This document shows, piece by piece, positions 53,538 to 62,953 of a DNA stretch of 64,000 nucleotides. The translations under genes were made by a program, and so were the position numbers. Positions within the stretch are counted from its first letter, which is position 1. Each line of letters starts with the position of its first letter. The notes under the pieces are model-generated. The model did no database searches, was not told where the DNA came from, and saw only the letters and a program-made list of their open reading frames with translations. The DNA is from Halosolutus gelatinilyticus (lineage in GTDB: Archaea > Halobacteriota > Halobacteria > Halobacteriales > Natrialbaceae). The stretch covers positions 1,984,001 to 2,048,000 of the forward strand of contig NZ_CP095491.1 of assembly GCF_023028105.1 (NCBI RefSeq), given 5' to 3'.

Positions 53538-54611
53538 ATGGCGGACATCGTCGCGAAGGTAAACCACGCAGTTAGCGATCCGTCGGTCGTCCAGCCCTGG
53601 TTCGAAACCAATCGGCGCAAAGTCGGGCGCTGGCTCCGCCGACGGGAGGTCGGCCCCCTGCTCGGCGGGCTCACGGGCGGACTCACAGACTGGAACGCCT
53701 ACACGAGCTATCTCGCCTGGCGGGGTGACGAACGGGCCGTGGTGCGCGAAATCAACGGCAGCGAAATGGTTCTCGATCCGACAATGGCCGGCATCTCCCA
53801 GGAGCTGTTGATGTACGGCGGCCGCGAGGAGCTGTCGGCCAGCATCTTCGAGCGGGAACTCACCCAGCTTGCTCAGCAAGTCGACTCGCCCGTCACCGTA
53901 CTGGAGATCGGCGCCAACATCGGCTACTACGCGCTGCTCGAGGCGCGTGTTCTCGGGGACGACACCCGCGTACTGGCGTTCGAACCCGACCCGAGAAACG
54001 TCGACCTCCTCTCACGATCGATCGAGCGCAACGGCTACGGCGATCGGATCGACGTCGAACGGGTCGCGGTCGGCGACAGCGACGGCACGATCACCTTCAA
54101 CATCCTACCGCTGAGTAACAAATCGCACGTCGCCGAGGAGTCGTTCACCCGGGCACACGACGTCGAGCGGCAGATCGACGTCCCGCAGAAGACCGTCTCG
54201 ACCATCCTCGACGAGCGCGACGTCGCGGCCGACGAGATCAACGTCGTGCGGATGGACGTCGAGGGGTACGAGGCGCAGGTGTTTCAGGGGATGTCCGACG
54301 TGCTCGACTCGGAGCAGCCGCTGGTGCTCTTCTTCGAACTCCACCGCTCCAGGTTGGACGACGATCGGTTCGAGTGGATGCTCGATACGCTGGCGGAGTC
54401 CGGCCTCGAGATCGTCGCCGTGACGGATCTCGTCGGGCCGATGTGGTACGAAACCCAGCTCCCCTGGTCCTCGTTCGACGAGTTGCGCGAGATCGACGAG
54501 GACCACTCGATTCACCTGATCCTCAGGCGAACTCCCAACGAGGAGTCGACCGACTCCCGGCGACTGACCGCTCAACGGTTATCAGCCGTTCGCGAGACGC
54601 TATTCCCGTGA
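53538..54611 (+). CDS. FkbM-family methyltransferase (357 aa)
   Basis: SAM-binding TVLEIGANIGYYALLEA, VLAFEPDPRNVDLLSRSI, VRMDVEGYEAQVFQGM and PLVLFFELH make a clear FkbM domain, with a ~120-residue N-terminal part. Such enzymes methylate sugars in glycans or glycolipids; a role in haloarchaeal surface glycosylation is plausible. ATG 53538 is preferred over an upstream TTG. The stop overlaps the GTG of the next gene (GTGA). Confidence 0.85.
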   Translation: MADIVAKVNHAVSDPSVVQPWFETNRRKVGRWLRRREVGPLLGGLTGGLTDWNAYTSYLAWRGDERAVVREINGSEMVLDPTMAGISQELLMYGGREELSASIFERELTQLAQQVDSPVTVLEIGANIGYYALLEARVLGDDTRVLAFEPDPRNVDLLSRSIERNGYGDRIDVERVAVGDSDGTITFNILPLSNKSHVAEESFTRAHDVERQIDVPQKTVSTILDERDVAADEINVVRMDVEGYEAQVFQGMSDVLDSEQPLVLFFELHRSRLDDDRFEWMLDTLAESGLEIVAVTDLVGPMWYETQLPWSSFDELREIDEDHSIHLILRRTPNEESTDSRRLTAQRLSAVRETLFP

Positions 54612-55468
54612 GCAACGACTCGATCGCAAACGAAAGCGACACGTTCGAACTCGGTGGAACGACGGTTCACCGGCTCGGTTTCGGCGCGATGCGGCTCTGC
54701 GGCGAGGGGATAATCGGCCCGCCCGAGGACGAGGTACAGGCTCGCGAGGTCCTCGAAACGGCCGTCGATCTCGGAATCGACCTGATCGACACCGCCGACT
54801 CCTACGGACCCGGCGTGAGCGAACGGCTCATCGGTCAGACGCTCGGCGATCGCGACGACGTGCTCGTTGCGACCAAGGCGGGGCTCCTCCGAAATCGCGA
54901 CGGTGACTGGCTCTCCCATGGCGACCCGGACTACATTCGCAATCAGGTCCTCGTCTCCCTCGATCGATTGCGGACCGACACGATCGACCTCTATCAGTTC
55001 CACCGGCCGGATCCCGACACGCCGTACGAGGACTCCATCGCGACGTTCGCCAAACTCCAAGACGAGGGGTTCGTTCGCGAGGTCGGCGTGAGCAACGTCT
55101 CGGTCGAGCAACTCGAGACAGCCCGCGAGCACGTCGATGTCGCCACCGTTCAGAACCGATACAACGTGAACGATCGCTCCAGCGCCGACGTGCTTACGGT
55201 CTGCGAAGAGAACGGGATCGGCTTCATCCCCTGGGCGCCGATCGACGGCGACGATCTCGCGGCGCACGCGGAGCCGCTGGACGAAATCGCCGACGAGCAC
55301 GACGCCACCCGCAGACAGGTCGCGCTGGCGTGGTTGCTCGACCGATCGGACGTCGTCCTCCCCATCCCGGGGACGTCGGACCCCGACCATCTCGAGGCGA
55401 ACGTCGCCGCGTCGCGGCTCTCGCTCGACGACGCGGAGGTACGACGGCTCACCGAGCTGGCGAACTGA
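54608..55468 (+). CDS. Aldo/keto reductase (286 aa)
   Basis: VHRLGFGAMRLCG, LIDTADSYGPG (Asp, Tyr), VLVATKAGLLR (Lys), YQFHRPD (His), VGVSNVSVEQL and VVLPIPGTSDPDHL are the standard AKR motifs. NADP-linked carbonyl reduction; substrate unknown. GTG start overlaps the methyltransferase stop. Confidence 0.9.
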   Translation: MSNDSIANESDTFELGGTTVHRLGFGAMRLCGEGIIGPPEDEVQAREVLETAVDLGIDLIDTADSYGPGVSERLIGQTLGDRDDVLVATKAGLLRNRDGDWLSHGDPDYIRNQVLVSLDRLRTDTIDLYQFHRPDPDTPYEDSIATFAKLQDEGFVREVGVSNVSVEQLETAREHVDVATVQNRYNVNDRSSADVLTVCEENGIGFIPWAPIDGDDLAAHAEPLDEIADEHDATRRQVALAWLLDRSDVVLPIPGTSDPDHLEANVAASRLSLDDAEVRRLTELAN

Positions 55469-55502
55469 TCCTCGCCGCGGGCGGCCCCCTTCGGCCGCCC
55501 CC

Positions 55503-56807
55503 TCACCCGTCGAACCGATCGGCGATGCGGTGCGTGAGATCGGTGAGATAGATCGATCCCCAGATCGCAGCGACCGCGGCGCCGACGACGTCGTAGACGA
55601 GGTCGACGATCGTATCCGAGAGCCCGTGCTGGGCGACGATCGCTCCCATTCCGAGTCGCCGGGCGCTCTGATCGATGCCGAACTCCAGCAGTTCCCAGAG
55701 GACGCCGAACGCCAGCACGAACACGAGGATGACGGCGACCAGCATCGGGGTCGGGAAGTACACCTCGTCGGTATGAAGGTCGATCGCCCGGACGACGGTG
55801 TACCCCGCCGCGGCGACGACCGTCGCGGAGATCGTGTGCGTTAGACTGTCCCACGGACCGATGAACCCGTACAGGCCGGCCGATCCGAGGGCGTGCAGAA
55901 AGACGGCCGCCGTCAGCCAGAACACCAGTTCGGGTTCGAGCGGCAGTCGGTAGTCGCGCTCTAAGATCGCCGGGAAAAACGTGATGGCGAGGGCGATCGC
56001 GGCGTTCGCGATCGTCGTGGGATCGCGGTTGACGAGGCCGTACCCGAGTATCACCGCGAGGGCGACTTGCATGATCCGCGAGAGCCGTCTGACGGTCCGT
56101 TCAGAGACGTCGAGTCGATCGCGGACCAGCGACGGCACCGGGTCCGGCTCCGAGTCGGACGCGGACGGCTGGGATCCGGCGTCGGGCGCGGATCGCTGCG
56201 GTCCGGACGGTTGATCGGCGATCACCGCCACGCCGGAGCGGACGTACCGATCGAAGACGACGCCGGCGACCAGCCCGGCGACCGCGGCGTAGGCGAAGTC
56301 GAACATCATCGCGCGGTTGGCCGCGTCCTGGGATCGATCGCCGAGGATGTACGCCGTCCCGAACGCGACATCCGAGACCCACAACGCGACGTTCCACGCG
56401 CCGGCGACGGCCAACGTCGCGAGCACGACGAACGCGATCGCGAACGCGTGGTTCATTCGGACCGCGGTGAAGCGATCAATCTCGACGGCGACGAGGAGCG
56501 CGATCGTCGCGACGGCGACGTAGACGGTGACGCTCGTTAGCACCGACTTGCCGAGGACCGTGGCGTCGACGATCGGCACCAGGACCAACAGCAGGAGCTC
56601 CCAGGGCGGCATCGCGATCGGGTCCCTGAAGGCGACGACCGGAGCCAGCACGATCGCGATCGCGAACCCGGTGAAGACGAACCAGCGGTACGACCCCGAC
56701 AGGGCGTGCGCGATCGCGAGCGTGGCGAGGAGTGCCGTCACGAGCCAGGCTAGCGCCGCGTTTCGCCGCGGATCGTCGACCAGTCCGCCGAGTCGGGCGT
56801 CCGCCAT
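55503..56807 (-). CDS. Polytopic membrane protein, YjdF/DUF2238-like (434 aa)
   Basis: About ten or more hydrophobic segments with a long polar Pro/Ser/Asp loop near the middle. The C-terminal half has GPWDSLTHTISATVVAAAGY, FGVLWELLEFGID and DTIVDLVYDVVGA, matching the conserved pattern of YjdF-type membrane proteins. Function unknown. Confidence 0.75.
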   Translation of the reverse strand: MADARLGGLVDDPRRNAALAWLVTALLATLAIAHALSGSYRWFVFTGFAIAIVLAPVVAFRDPIAMPPWELLLLVLVPIVDATVLGKSVLTSVTVYVAVATIALLVAVEIDRFTAVRMNHAFAIAFVVLATLAVAGAWNVALWVSDVAFGTAYILGDRSQDAANRAMMFDFAYAAVAGLVAGVVFDRYVRSGVAVIADQPSGPQRSAPDAGSQPSASDSEPDPVPSLVRDRLDVSERTVRRLSRIMQVALAVILGYGLVNRDPTTIANAAIALAITFFPAILERDYRLPLEPELVFWLTAAVFLHALGSAGLYGFIGPWDSLTHTISATVVAAAGYTVVRAIDLHTDEVYFPTPMLVAVILVFVLAFGVLWELLEFGIDQSARRLGMGAIVAQHGLSDTIVDLVYDVVGAAVAAIWGSIYLTDLTHRIADRFDG

Positions 56808-56900
56808 ACGCACCGCTTCGGTCCGGAGCGCCTAAACGCGGGGCCTTGTGTATTAGGGGCGGTGAAGCGAATCGTCCGAGCTTCACGGTGCCCGAGTCCG

Positions 56901-57038
56901 TCACTCGCCGACGAAAACCGTCTTCAGACGAACTCCGCAGTTCGGAGAGCAGAGCGTCTGCCACTTCGTCGGATCGAGTCCGCCGATCGTCTTCGTTCGC
57001 CGGGTGCCCTCGAAGGCGATCGCGGTCCGGTCGACCAC
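56901..57038 (-). CDS. Possible small protein (45 aa)
   Basis: Frame VVDRTAIAFEGTRRTKTIGGLDPTKWQTLCSPNCGVRLKTVFVGE reads like real protein and contains CSPNC. The frame is open further upstream without a start. The GTG start is a guess. It may be a genuine small gene or a gene remnant. Confidence 0.35.
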   Translation of the reverse strand: MVDRTAIAFEGTRRTKTIGGLDPTKWQTLCSPNCGVRLKTVFVGE

Positions 57039-57085
57039 GCGCTTGCACGCCGCCCGCTGAATACCGTCGAGGCGGACGATAGAGT

Positions 57086-57259
57086 ATGGATGACACTACC
57101 GGTATCAACGATCCGGAAGTCCTCTGCGATACGATCGCGGAACTGATCGACGCGCTCGAGGAGGGCGGCCTCCTCACCGAGGATCGGGCGTCCGAGTTGC
57201 AGTCGGACGTCTATCAGTCGATCGACCTCGGCGACCTGCCGATGGAAGAACGGGAGTAG
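57086..57259 (+). CDS. Small acidic helical protein (57 aa)
   Basis: A clean ATG frame that is helix-rich (VLCDTIAELIDALEEGGLL, RASELQSDVYQSIDLGDL). Composition is strongly haloarchaeal. Unrecognised; probably a soluble small protein. Confidence 0.55.
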   Translation: MDDTTGINDPEVLCDTIAELIDALEEGGLLTEDRASELQSDVYQSIDLGDLPMEERE

Positions 57260-57335
57260 CGCCGACGCTCGACCGATCGCCGCGACCGATTTCCGGTTCG
57301 ATCTCATTTTTACTGATGAGCGATAACGCTCGCGC

Positions 57336-57680
57336 ATGGGCTACGACACCGCGACGAAGACTGATGTCGACTCGGTCGCCCCGGAGGAGTGGGGCGGACT
57401 GTGGTTCCTGAAAGGCGCCCTCGGCGCAGATCGACTCGGACTGTCGGTGCTCGAACTCGAACCCGGCCGCAAAGGCAAGGAACACGACGAAACGAAGACC
57501 GGTCAGGAGGAGATCTACTACGTCGTGGAGGGCGCCGTCGAGGTCGACCTGACCGATCGATCGGAGACGATCGCGCTCGAGGCCGATGAGGTGATCCGAC
57601 TCGACCCCGACGAATCGCGACAGATCCACAACCGGGGCGACGAGCGGGCGAAACTCGTGCTGGTCGGCGCACCGCTGTAG
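57336..57680 (+). CDS. Cupin-domain protein (114 aa)
   Basis: Single cupin: HDETKTGQEEIYYVVEGAVEV (metal-binding region with His and Glu) and LDPDESRQIHNRGDERAKLVLVG (second motif with His). Small-molecule or metal-dependent function unknown. Confidence 0.88.
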   Translation: MGYDTATKTDVDSVAPEEWGGLWFLKGALGADRLGLSVLELEPGRKGKEHDETKTGQEEIYYVVEGAVEVDLTDRSETIALEADEVIRLDPDESRQIHNRGDERAKLVLVGAPL

Positions 57681-58178
57681 CGGCCGGCGCGTCTCGATCG
57701 CCACGAATCGATAGTAGGTGTCTGCGTTCGCGCGAATGTGTCCGGCCGTAGTCACGGGCTGTGAGCCGCGGTCACGGGCGTCGGCGGGCGTCGACTGATC
57801 CACGTTGTATCGATCGTCCTTCGGCTGCGTTTACCGGAGACCTGTCGGTCACGCTCTTCTTTCGGCTCGAGGCGCCACATCGAATGCGACGAGACGGGTG
57901 CCTTCGCTCCCCATGAAAGCACCGAGTACGCGTTCTAGACCGATCGGCGCGTCGAGGTTCCGCCGCAAGTCAGTACTACCGACACTCAATTACGAGCTAC
58001 TATCTCGATTATTGAATCAAACTGAGAACAGAAAATTAATATCGGTTAGTCCATCTTTACCCCAGTATTCGCCGATGAAAGCCGAGATACCACTCCACGG
58101 TTGTCCGGTGACGGAACGCCTCGGACGGCTGCACCCTCACATCCCGACCGCCCGCGGGGATCGCCCCTTCAGATAACC
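57681..58178. other. Intergenic stretch upstream of PLD-family gene
   Basis: No supported gene in about 500 bases. An AT-rich part (57990-58060) is a likely promoter for the downstream exported protein. Confidence 0.4.
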
Positions 58179-59375
58179 GTGAAGCGACGAACGATTCTCA
58201 AACTGCTCGGTGCGACGAGTGCGGCCGGAACGATGGCCTCCCTGTCACCGGCAACCGACGTGGTACCTGACGTCGAAACCGGCTCCCCCGTCGAGACTGC
58301 GTTCAGTTATCCGACGCTCAGAGGAGAGCCGGACGACGTCCACGAAGAGACGGTAGCTACGCTATTGTCCCGTGCGGCACCGGGATCGACCGTTCACCTC
58401 TCCACCTTTACGTTCACGCGAACGAACCTGGCGAGGACGTGCATCGAAGCCGCCGAGCGGGGCGTCGACCTGAACATACTGATCGACGAGCACTTCGCTC
58501 ACACGGCCGCAACGCGACTGTTACTCGACGAGCTGGACGATTCGGTATCGATCACCGTCGATGGAGCGATCGGAGACAATATCAATCACAACAAATTTCT
58601 CCTCCTGGACACGTTACGAAACGGCGAGACGGAGGTCGTCTGGCAGTCGTCGGCTAATTTCACGAACAGTCAACGCCACCTGCACAACACGTCGATCGTG
58701 TTCCGCGGGGACGCCGACCTGTACGACGCCTATCGAAGTTACTGGAACGACATGATGACCGGCGAGACGAATTATCACTATAACCGAACCGTCGAAACCG
58801 ACACCGCCACCGTCTTCTTCTCTCCCCGATCCGACTTCGACCCCCTCCTTACGGCGCTCGAAAACGTTTCACCGTCCTCGGACGCGGCGATTCGGTTCAT
58901 GTACTTCATCTGGGATACGGGCCGCCTCGAAGTGATCGACCGAATCGCGGAGCTCGTCGACGGCGGGTGCTCCGTCGGCGTGATCCTCAACCAAGGGGCC
59001 AGCAACGTCGCCGATCATCTCCGAAACGCGGGAGCCGAAGTGCTCGAATATCCGAGCTACACCCCACGAAAGGGATTGACGCCCGATCGGTCCCCGAACG
59101 TTCATTCAAAGAATATGTTGATAGACGCGGATTTCGACGTCGACGGCGACGCGGAGCGCCGGAAACTCGTCTACACGGGCTCGCAGAATTTGAGCGGATT
59201 CGGGTTGACCAACAACGACGAAACGCTCCTTCGGATCGAAGATGACGACGTGTACTGTCGGTTTCTTCGGGACTGGAACCGCGTTCGTAGTCAAGGGCTC
59301 GTAAAAAGCGGGATGAGAGACGGGGTGACCCGCTACCGACGGGCGGCCCGCTACCAAGGATCGACCCGCTGTTGA
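58179..59375 (+). CDS. Tat-exported phospholipase-D-family protein (398 aa)
   Basis: GTG start gives MKRRTILKLLGATSAAGTMA, a twin-arginine signal. Two HKD motifs follow: INHNKFLLLD with SSANFTN, and NVHSKNMLID with GSQNLSG. That is the full two-motif PLD layout of about 400 residues, acting outside the cell on DNA or phospholipid. The frame runs upstream but without coding character. Confidence 0.85.
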   Translation: MKRRTILKLLGATSAAGTMASLSPATDVVPDVETGSPVETAFSYPTLRGEPDDVHEETVATLLSRAAPGSTVHLSTFTFTRTNLARTCIEAAERGVDLNILIDEHFAHTAATRLLLDELDDSVSITVDGAIGDNINHNKFLLLDTLRNGETEVVWQSSANFTNSQRHLHNTSIVFRGDADLYDAYRSYWNDMMTGETNYHYNRTVETDTATVFFSPRSDFDPLLTALENVSPSSDAAIRFMYFIWDTGRLEVIDRIAELVDGGCSVGVILNQGASNVADHLRNAGAEVLEYPSYTPRKGLTPDRSPNVHSKNMLIDADFDVDGDAERRKLVYTGSQNLSGFGLTNNDETLLRIEDDDVYCRFLRDWNRVRSQGLVKSGMRDGVTRYRRAARYQGSTRC

Positions 59376-59476
59376 CGCACGCATCGGTCGGCTCGCCGAT
59401 CTGCCGCCCGCGAACGGCACCTAAATAAGACGGCGAACGGCTTAATCGCCTCCGTCTGCTACTGTACAGTGGCCGT

Positions 59477-60283
59477 ATGGCGTTCGGGAGCATAACTATC
59501 CTCATCGTCCTCGTGGTTACCGCGCTGGTCGCAGTGATGAGCAAACTCAGCGGCATCGATCCGTTCGCGCTGACCGTCGATGAGATACAAGCGCGGTCAC
59601 GGGCGATCGCGCCGTACGCCGGCGTATTGATCCTCGTGTACCTGTTCAACCGAGCGTCGCACACGACCACGGGACAGCGGCTCTCGACAGCCTTGGGCGT
59701 CAACATCACCGACGAACTGTACGCTCTCGAGGGCGATTTCGTCGCGGCCCTTCAGTCGCTCATCCCGCTCGAATTGACCGGATTTTTTTCGTCCGTCTAC
59801 CTGTTCGGATTCGGATTTATCCTCTGCTTTTCGGTGATCGCGTATCTGTTCTTACCGACGCACCGGCATCTGAAGGAGCTCTTCGTCGCCTACAGCGCTA
59901 ACTACGGCATCGGCGCGCTCTGTTACCTCCTGTTTATCGCACGCGGCCCGCGGAAGGTGATCGACACCGTTCGAGAGCCGATGTTCGAGCAGTATCCGCA
60001 GGTGATGACGTTCACCGCGGAGATCAACTCGAGCGCGAACGTCTTTCCGTCGCTTCACGTCTCGTTCGCGGTAACCGTGGCGATACTGGCGTGGCGAACG
60101 CGCGACGACTACCCGCTGTGGTCGTGGGTCGCGACCGTCCTCGCCGCGGCCATCATCGTCTCGACGATGTTCCTCGGCATTCACTGGTTGATCGACGTGA
60201 TCGCCGGGATCGGCGTCGCCGTCGTCAGCGTGGCGATCGCGTTGTACGCCGTCGATCGTCGCACATCCGAGCCGTACTCGTAA
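59477..60283 (+). CDS. PAP2-superfamily membrane phosphatase (268 aa)
   Basis: Six or so hydrophobic segments. Motifs RGPRKVIDTVREP, FPSLHVSFAVTVA and TMFLGIHWLIDVIAG correspond to PAP2 C1-C3, with the catalytic His in SLHVS and HxxxD. Probably acts on phospholipid or polyprenyl phosphates, like archaeal and IPC-synthase-type enzymes. Confidence 0.85.
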   Translation: MAFGSITILIVLVVTALVAVMSKLSGIDPFALTVDEIQARSRAIAPYAGVLILVYLFNRASHTTTGQRLSTALGVNITDELYALEGDFVAALQSLIPLELTGFFSSVYLFGFGFILCFSVIAYLFLPTHRHLKELFVAYSANYGIGALCYLLFIARGPRKVIDTVREPMFEQYPQVMTFTAEINSSANVFPSLHVSFAVTVAILAWRTRDDYPLWSWVATVLAAAIIVSTMFLGIHWLIDVIAGIGVAVVSVAIALYAVDRRTSEPYS

Positions 60284-60378
60284 CTCAGACCGCGTCGCAG
60301 ACTGCCGCTCACGGACCGCCCACGCGGTCGATTGCCACGAGGCCAAGACATACCCGATCCGGCGATCATCGATCGGGC

Positions 60379-61368
60379 ATGAACCATCGACGACTCGGTT
60401 CGACCGGACGCGACGTCTCGGAAGTCGGCCTCGGCACGTGGAACATCGGCGGCAGCTGGGGCGACGTCTCCGACGAGACCGGCCGCGACGTCGTCCGCGC
60501 CGCTCTCGATTCGGGTATCGACTTCGTCGACACCGCGGACGTCTACGGCGACGGTCGCAGCGAGCGACACGTCGGCCGCGTCCTCGACGAGCGCGACGCT
60601 CACGACGACGTCTTCGTTGCGACGAAAGCCGGTCGACGGCTCGATCCCCACGAAGCGGGCCGCTACACCTACGAGAACATCTCCGAGTTCGTCGACCGGA
60701 GCCGCGAGAACCTCGGCGAGGAGACGCTCGACCTCGTCCAGTTGCACTGCCCGCCGACCGAGGCGTACTACCAGCCGTCGACGTTCGAGGCCCTCGAACG
60801 GCTCACAGACGAGGGCACGATCGCCCACGCCGGCGTCAGCGTCGAGAAGGTCGAGGAGGCGACCAAGGCGATCGAGTACGACGTCGTGGAGACGGTCCAG
60901 ATCATCTTCAACCCGTTTCGTCAGCGCCCGAAGGAGCTGTTCTTCGAGCAAGCCAGAAAGAAGGATATCGGCGTGATCGTCCGCGTCCCGTACGCCTCGG
61001 GGCTGCTGACGGGTGCGCTCGATCGCGAGCAGTCGTTCCCCGAGAACGACCACCGCAACTTCAACCGCGAGGGCGAGGCGTTCGACGTCGGGGAGACGTT
61101 CGCGGGCGTCCCCTACGAGACGGGTCACGATGCCGTCGAGGCGCTCGACCCCCACGTTCCCGAGGATCTCTCGCTGGCCGCGTTCACGCTCCGCTGGATC
61201 CTCGACCACGAGGCGGTGTCGACGGTCATTCCGGGGACCACGTCGCCGAAGCACGTCCGATCGAACGCCGCCGCATCCGATCTCGAACCGCTATCCAACC
61301 GGGCCCACGGCGCGACGCGAGACGTCTACGAGGAGTACGTCGCCGAACACGTACACCACCGCTGGTGA
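60379..61368 (+). CDS. Aldo/keto reductase (329 aa)
   Basis: MNHRRLGSTGRDVSEVGLG, FVDTADVYGDG (Asp, Tyr), VFVATKAGRRL (Lys), LVQLHCPPTE (His) and STVIPGTTSPKHV are AKR family motifs (YhdN/Tas-like). The ATG at 60379 is chosen; the frame extends far upstream only as an overlap with the PAP2 gene. Confidence 0.9.
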   Translation: MNHRRLGSTGRDVSEVGLGTWNIGGSWGDVSDETGRDVVRAALDSGIDFVDTADVYGDGRSERHVGRVLDERDAHDDVFVATKAGRRLDPHEAGRYTYENISEFVDRSRENLGEETLDLVQLHCPPTEAYYQPSTFEALERLTDEGTIAHAGVSVEKVEEATKAIEYDVVETVQIIFNPFRQRPKELFFEQARKKDIGVIVRVPYASGLLTGALDREQSFPENDHRNFNREGEAFDVGETFAGVPYETGHDAVEALDPHVPEDLSLAAFTLRWILDHEAVSTVIPGTTSPKHVRSNAAASDLEPLSNRAHGATRDVYEEYVAEHVHHRW

Positions 61369-61409
61369 GTCAATTCTCGATCGGACTCCCGTAGAATCGT
61401 CGCGAAAAC

Positions 61410-61431
61410 GTCCGGGTGCGAGAATCGAACC
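61410..61431. repeat. 22-bp duplicate of the tRNA-His 3' end (att-like)
   Basis: GTCCGGGTGCGAGAATCGAA plus CC, identical to 61529-61550 at the 3' end of tRNA-His, 119 bp away. A duplicate of a tRNA 3' end is the usual mark of tyrosine-integrase insertion. GGTTCGATTCTC near 61478 is complementary to it and can form a hairpin. Confidence 0.6.
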
Positions 61432-61528
61432 GAAGGAAGACGGTCGCCTCGCTCCGCTCGGCGCTGCGACTTCCAGGGTTCGATTCTCCGCGGATTTCTG
61501 TGGCTCACGGAGTTGTTCGCCGCAGAAA

Positions 61529-61601
61529 GTCCGGGTGCGAGAATCGAACCCGCGTCTCAGCCTCCACAAGGCTGAAGGATAACCACTACCCCAACCCGGA
61601 C
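61529..61601 (-). tRNA. tRNA-His(GTG)
   Basis: The reverse strand reads GTCCGGGT acceptor, an anticodon stem CAGCC with loop TTGTGGA (anticodon GTG) closed by GGCTG, and the T arm GCGGGTTCGATTCTCGC. The extra 5' G (G-1) pairs with the last base, as expected for tRNA-His. Confidence 0.93.
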
Positions 61602-61873
61602 GCGCTTACACTTCTCTCTACAGGTGGTTGGACTGAAATACGTTACGACTCGGGGACGGGAGTGTGCGACTCCGTACCGCAGGATTTCGATCGCACGCTC
61701 CCGCTCGCGGCTTCGCCGCTCGCTTCATCGCAATTCTCATCCGCTTCGCTCGTGGGTCGCTTTGCTCCCCGCTCGCATTCCGCGTTTCTCACTCCGTTCG
61801 TTTCCAATCGCGCTCACTCCGAGCCGCACAACCGGGACGTTTTTCGGCCCGACACCCGTAGCACCGCCAACGC
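61602..61873. other. Gap between tRNA-His and DUF5814-like gene
   Basis: No supported gene. The sequence has short repeats of CGCTTCGC/CGCTCGC type, common in GC-rich haloarchaeal spacers, and is low in AT. Confidence 0.35.
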
Positions 61874-62329
61874 GTGGCCATCACCGACAAGATCTACATC
61901 AAGAACCATCGGCAGCTCAGCTCCCAGCTCGAGACGAACATTCCCAAAGGCGCGTTCAAGGGGGCGACCCTGGACCTGCTCTTTCGCGGGGACGGCCTCG
62001 ACAAACTCGACGACACGACCCGCGATCGGGTGCTGGACTTCGCCGAGGACTTTCTCGACTGCGACTGCGACGACAACCCCTACTGCGGCTGCCCGGAGCA
62101 GAAGTTCATCCGGTACCTGCTCGAACTCCGCGCGCAGGGGCTCGGTCCGGGCGCGATCGTCGACGTGATGTCCGACGACTACATGGTCTACGCCTACGCC
62201 GGCGACGTCCTTTCGTTCCTCGACGACGGCGTCCGCACGCTCGAAGCGGCCGAAGCCCTCGCCCGGGTCGACGGCGCCGGGGAGAAAGAAGACGAGATTC
62301 GCCGGGCAAAGCGGGACCTCACGAGATAA
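61874..62329 (+). CDS. DUF5814-like haloarchaeal protein (151 aa)
   Basis: MAITDKIYIKNHRQLSSQLE, then CDCDDNPYCGCPEQKFI and LLELRAQGLGPGAIVDVM. The Cys cluster (CDC....CGC) may bind metal. I recall this as a conserved haloarchaeal DUF also found at the end of some archaeal helicases. GTG start. Role unknown, with a link to RNA or DNA unwinding possible. Confidence 0.65.
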   Translation: MAITDKIYIKNHRQLSSQLETNIPKGAFKGATLDLLFRGDGLDKLDDTTRDRVLDFAEDFLDCDCDDNPYCGCPEQKFIRYLLELRAQGLGPGAIVDVMSDDYMVYAYAGDVLSFLDDGVRTLEAAEALARVDGAGEKEDEIRRAKRDLTR

Positions 62330-62379
62330 TCCGGAACGAATCGCCGATCGCGGTTTTCACGCCGTCAGCGCTCGCGTCC

Positions 62380-62790
62380 CTAGCGGAGCTGCGACGGACC
62401 GTCGGCCTCGTCGAGGTCGTCGAGCAGGAGTACCTCGTTGTTCTCGTCCTCGAGGCGGTCCTGGAGGTCGGTGACGTAGGATTTGTACTCGTCGAGTTGC
62501 TCGCGGAGGTGGTCGGCTTCGAGTTCGAGCCGTTCGTGCTCCCGGATGAAGCTCTTCGGCACCTCCACGGTCGGAGGGAACTGGAGGTCCCCTTCTCCCT
62601 CGGCAGTCCCCGCGGCTCGGAGGTCGGACTCCGGCACGACCGCGACCTGTCCGTCGTGTTCGACGAGTTGATCGACGTAGTCCCGGAAAACGGCGGACAA
62701 CGAGATGTCGCGCTCCTCGGCGATGTCCTGTAACGCCTCGAACGCGTCCTCGTTCACGCGAAACGAGATCGTCTTGTTCTTGTTGCCCAT
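62380..62790 (-). CDS. Ribbon-helix-helix protein with coiled coil (136 aa)
   Basis: NKTISFRVNEDAFEALQDIAEERDISLSAVFRDYVDQLVEH is a ribbon-helix-helix DNA-binding domain. The C-terminal half (REHERLELEADHLREQLDEY) is a coiled coil. Likely a conserved haloarchaeal regulator or chromosome-binding protein. ATG 62790. Confidence 0.85.
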   Translation of the reverse strand: MGNKNKTISFRVNEDAFEALQDIAEERDISLSAVFRDYVDQLVEHDGQVAVVPESDLRAAGTAEGEGDLQFPPTVEVPKSFIREHERLELEADHLREQLDEYKSYVTDLQDRLEDENNEVLLLDDLDEADGPSQLR

Positions 62791-62953
62791 TGTAGGGATA
62801 GTCGACCGTCGTCGCACTTAACACTTTGTCAGACGATCGCACAACGAGACCGAAGAGCCGCCGTGGGGCGTCGACAACTGCCGTCGCTCGCGTCTGGCGT
62901 CGATCGCGAAAAGAACCGCGGGTGTGTCGTCGGTGGTGTGTCGGTCGCTGCGA

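Noticed and set aside
61410-61490. A second tRNA gene
   Set aside because: Only the 22-bp T-arm/acceptor copy and a complementary segment are present; no full cloverleaf can be drawn.
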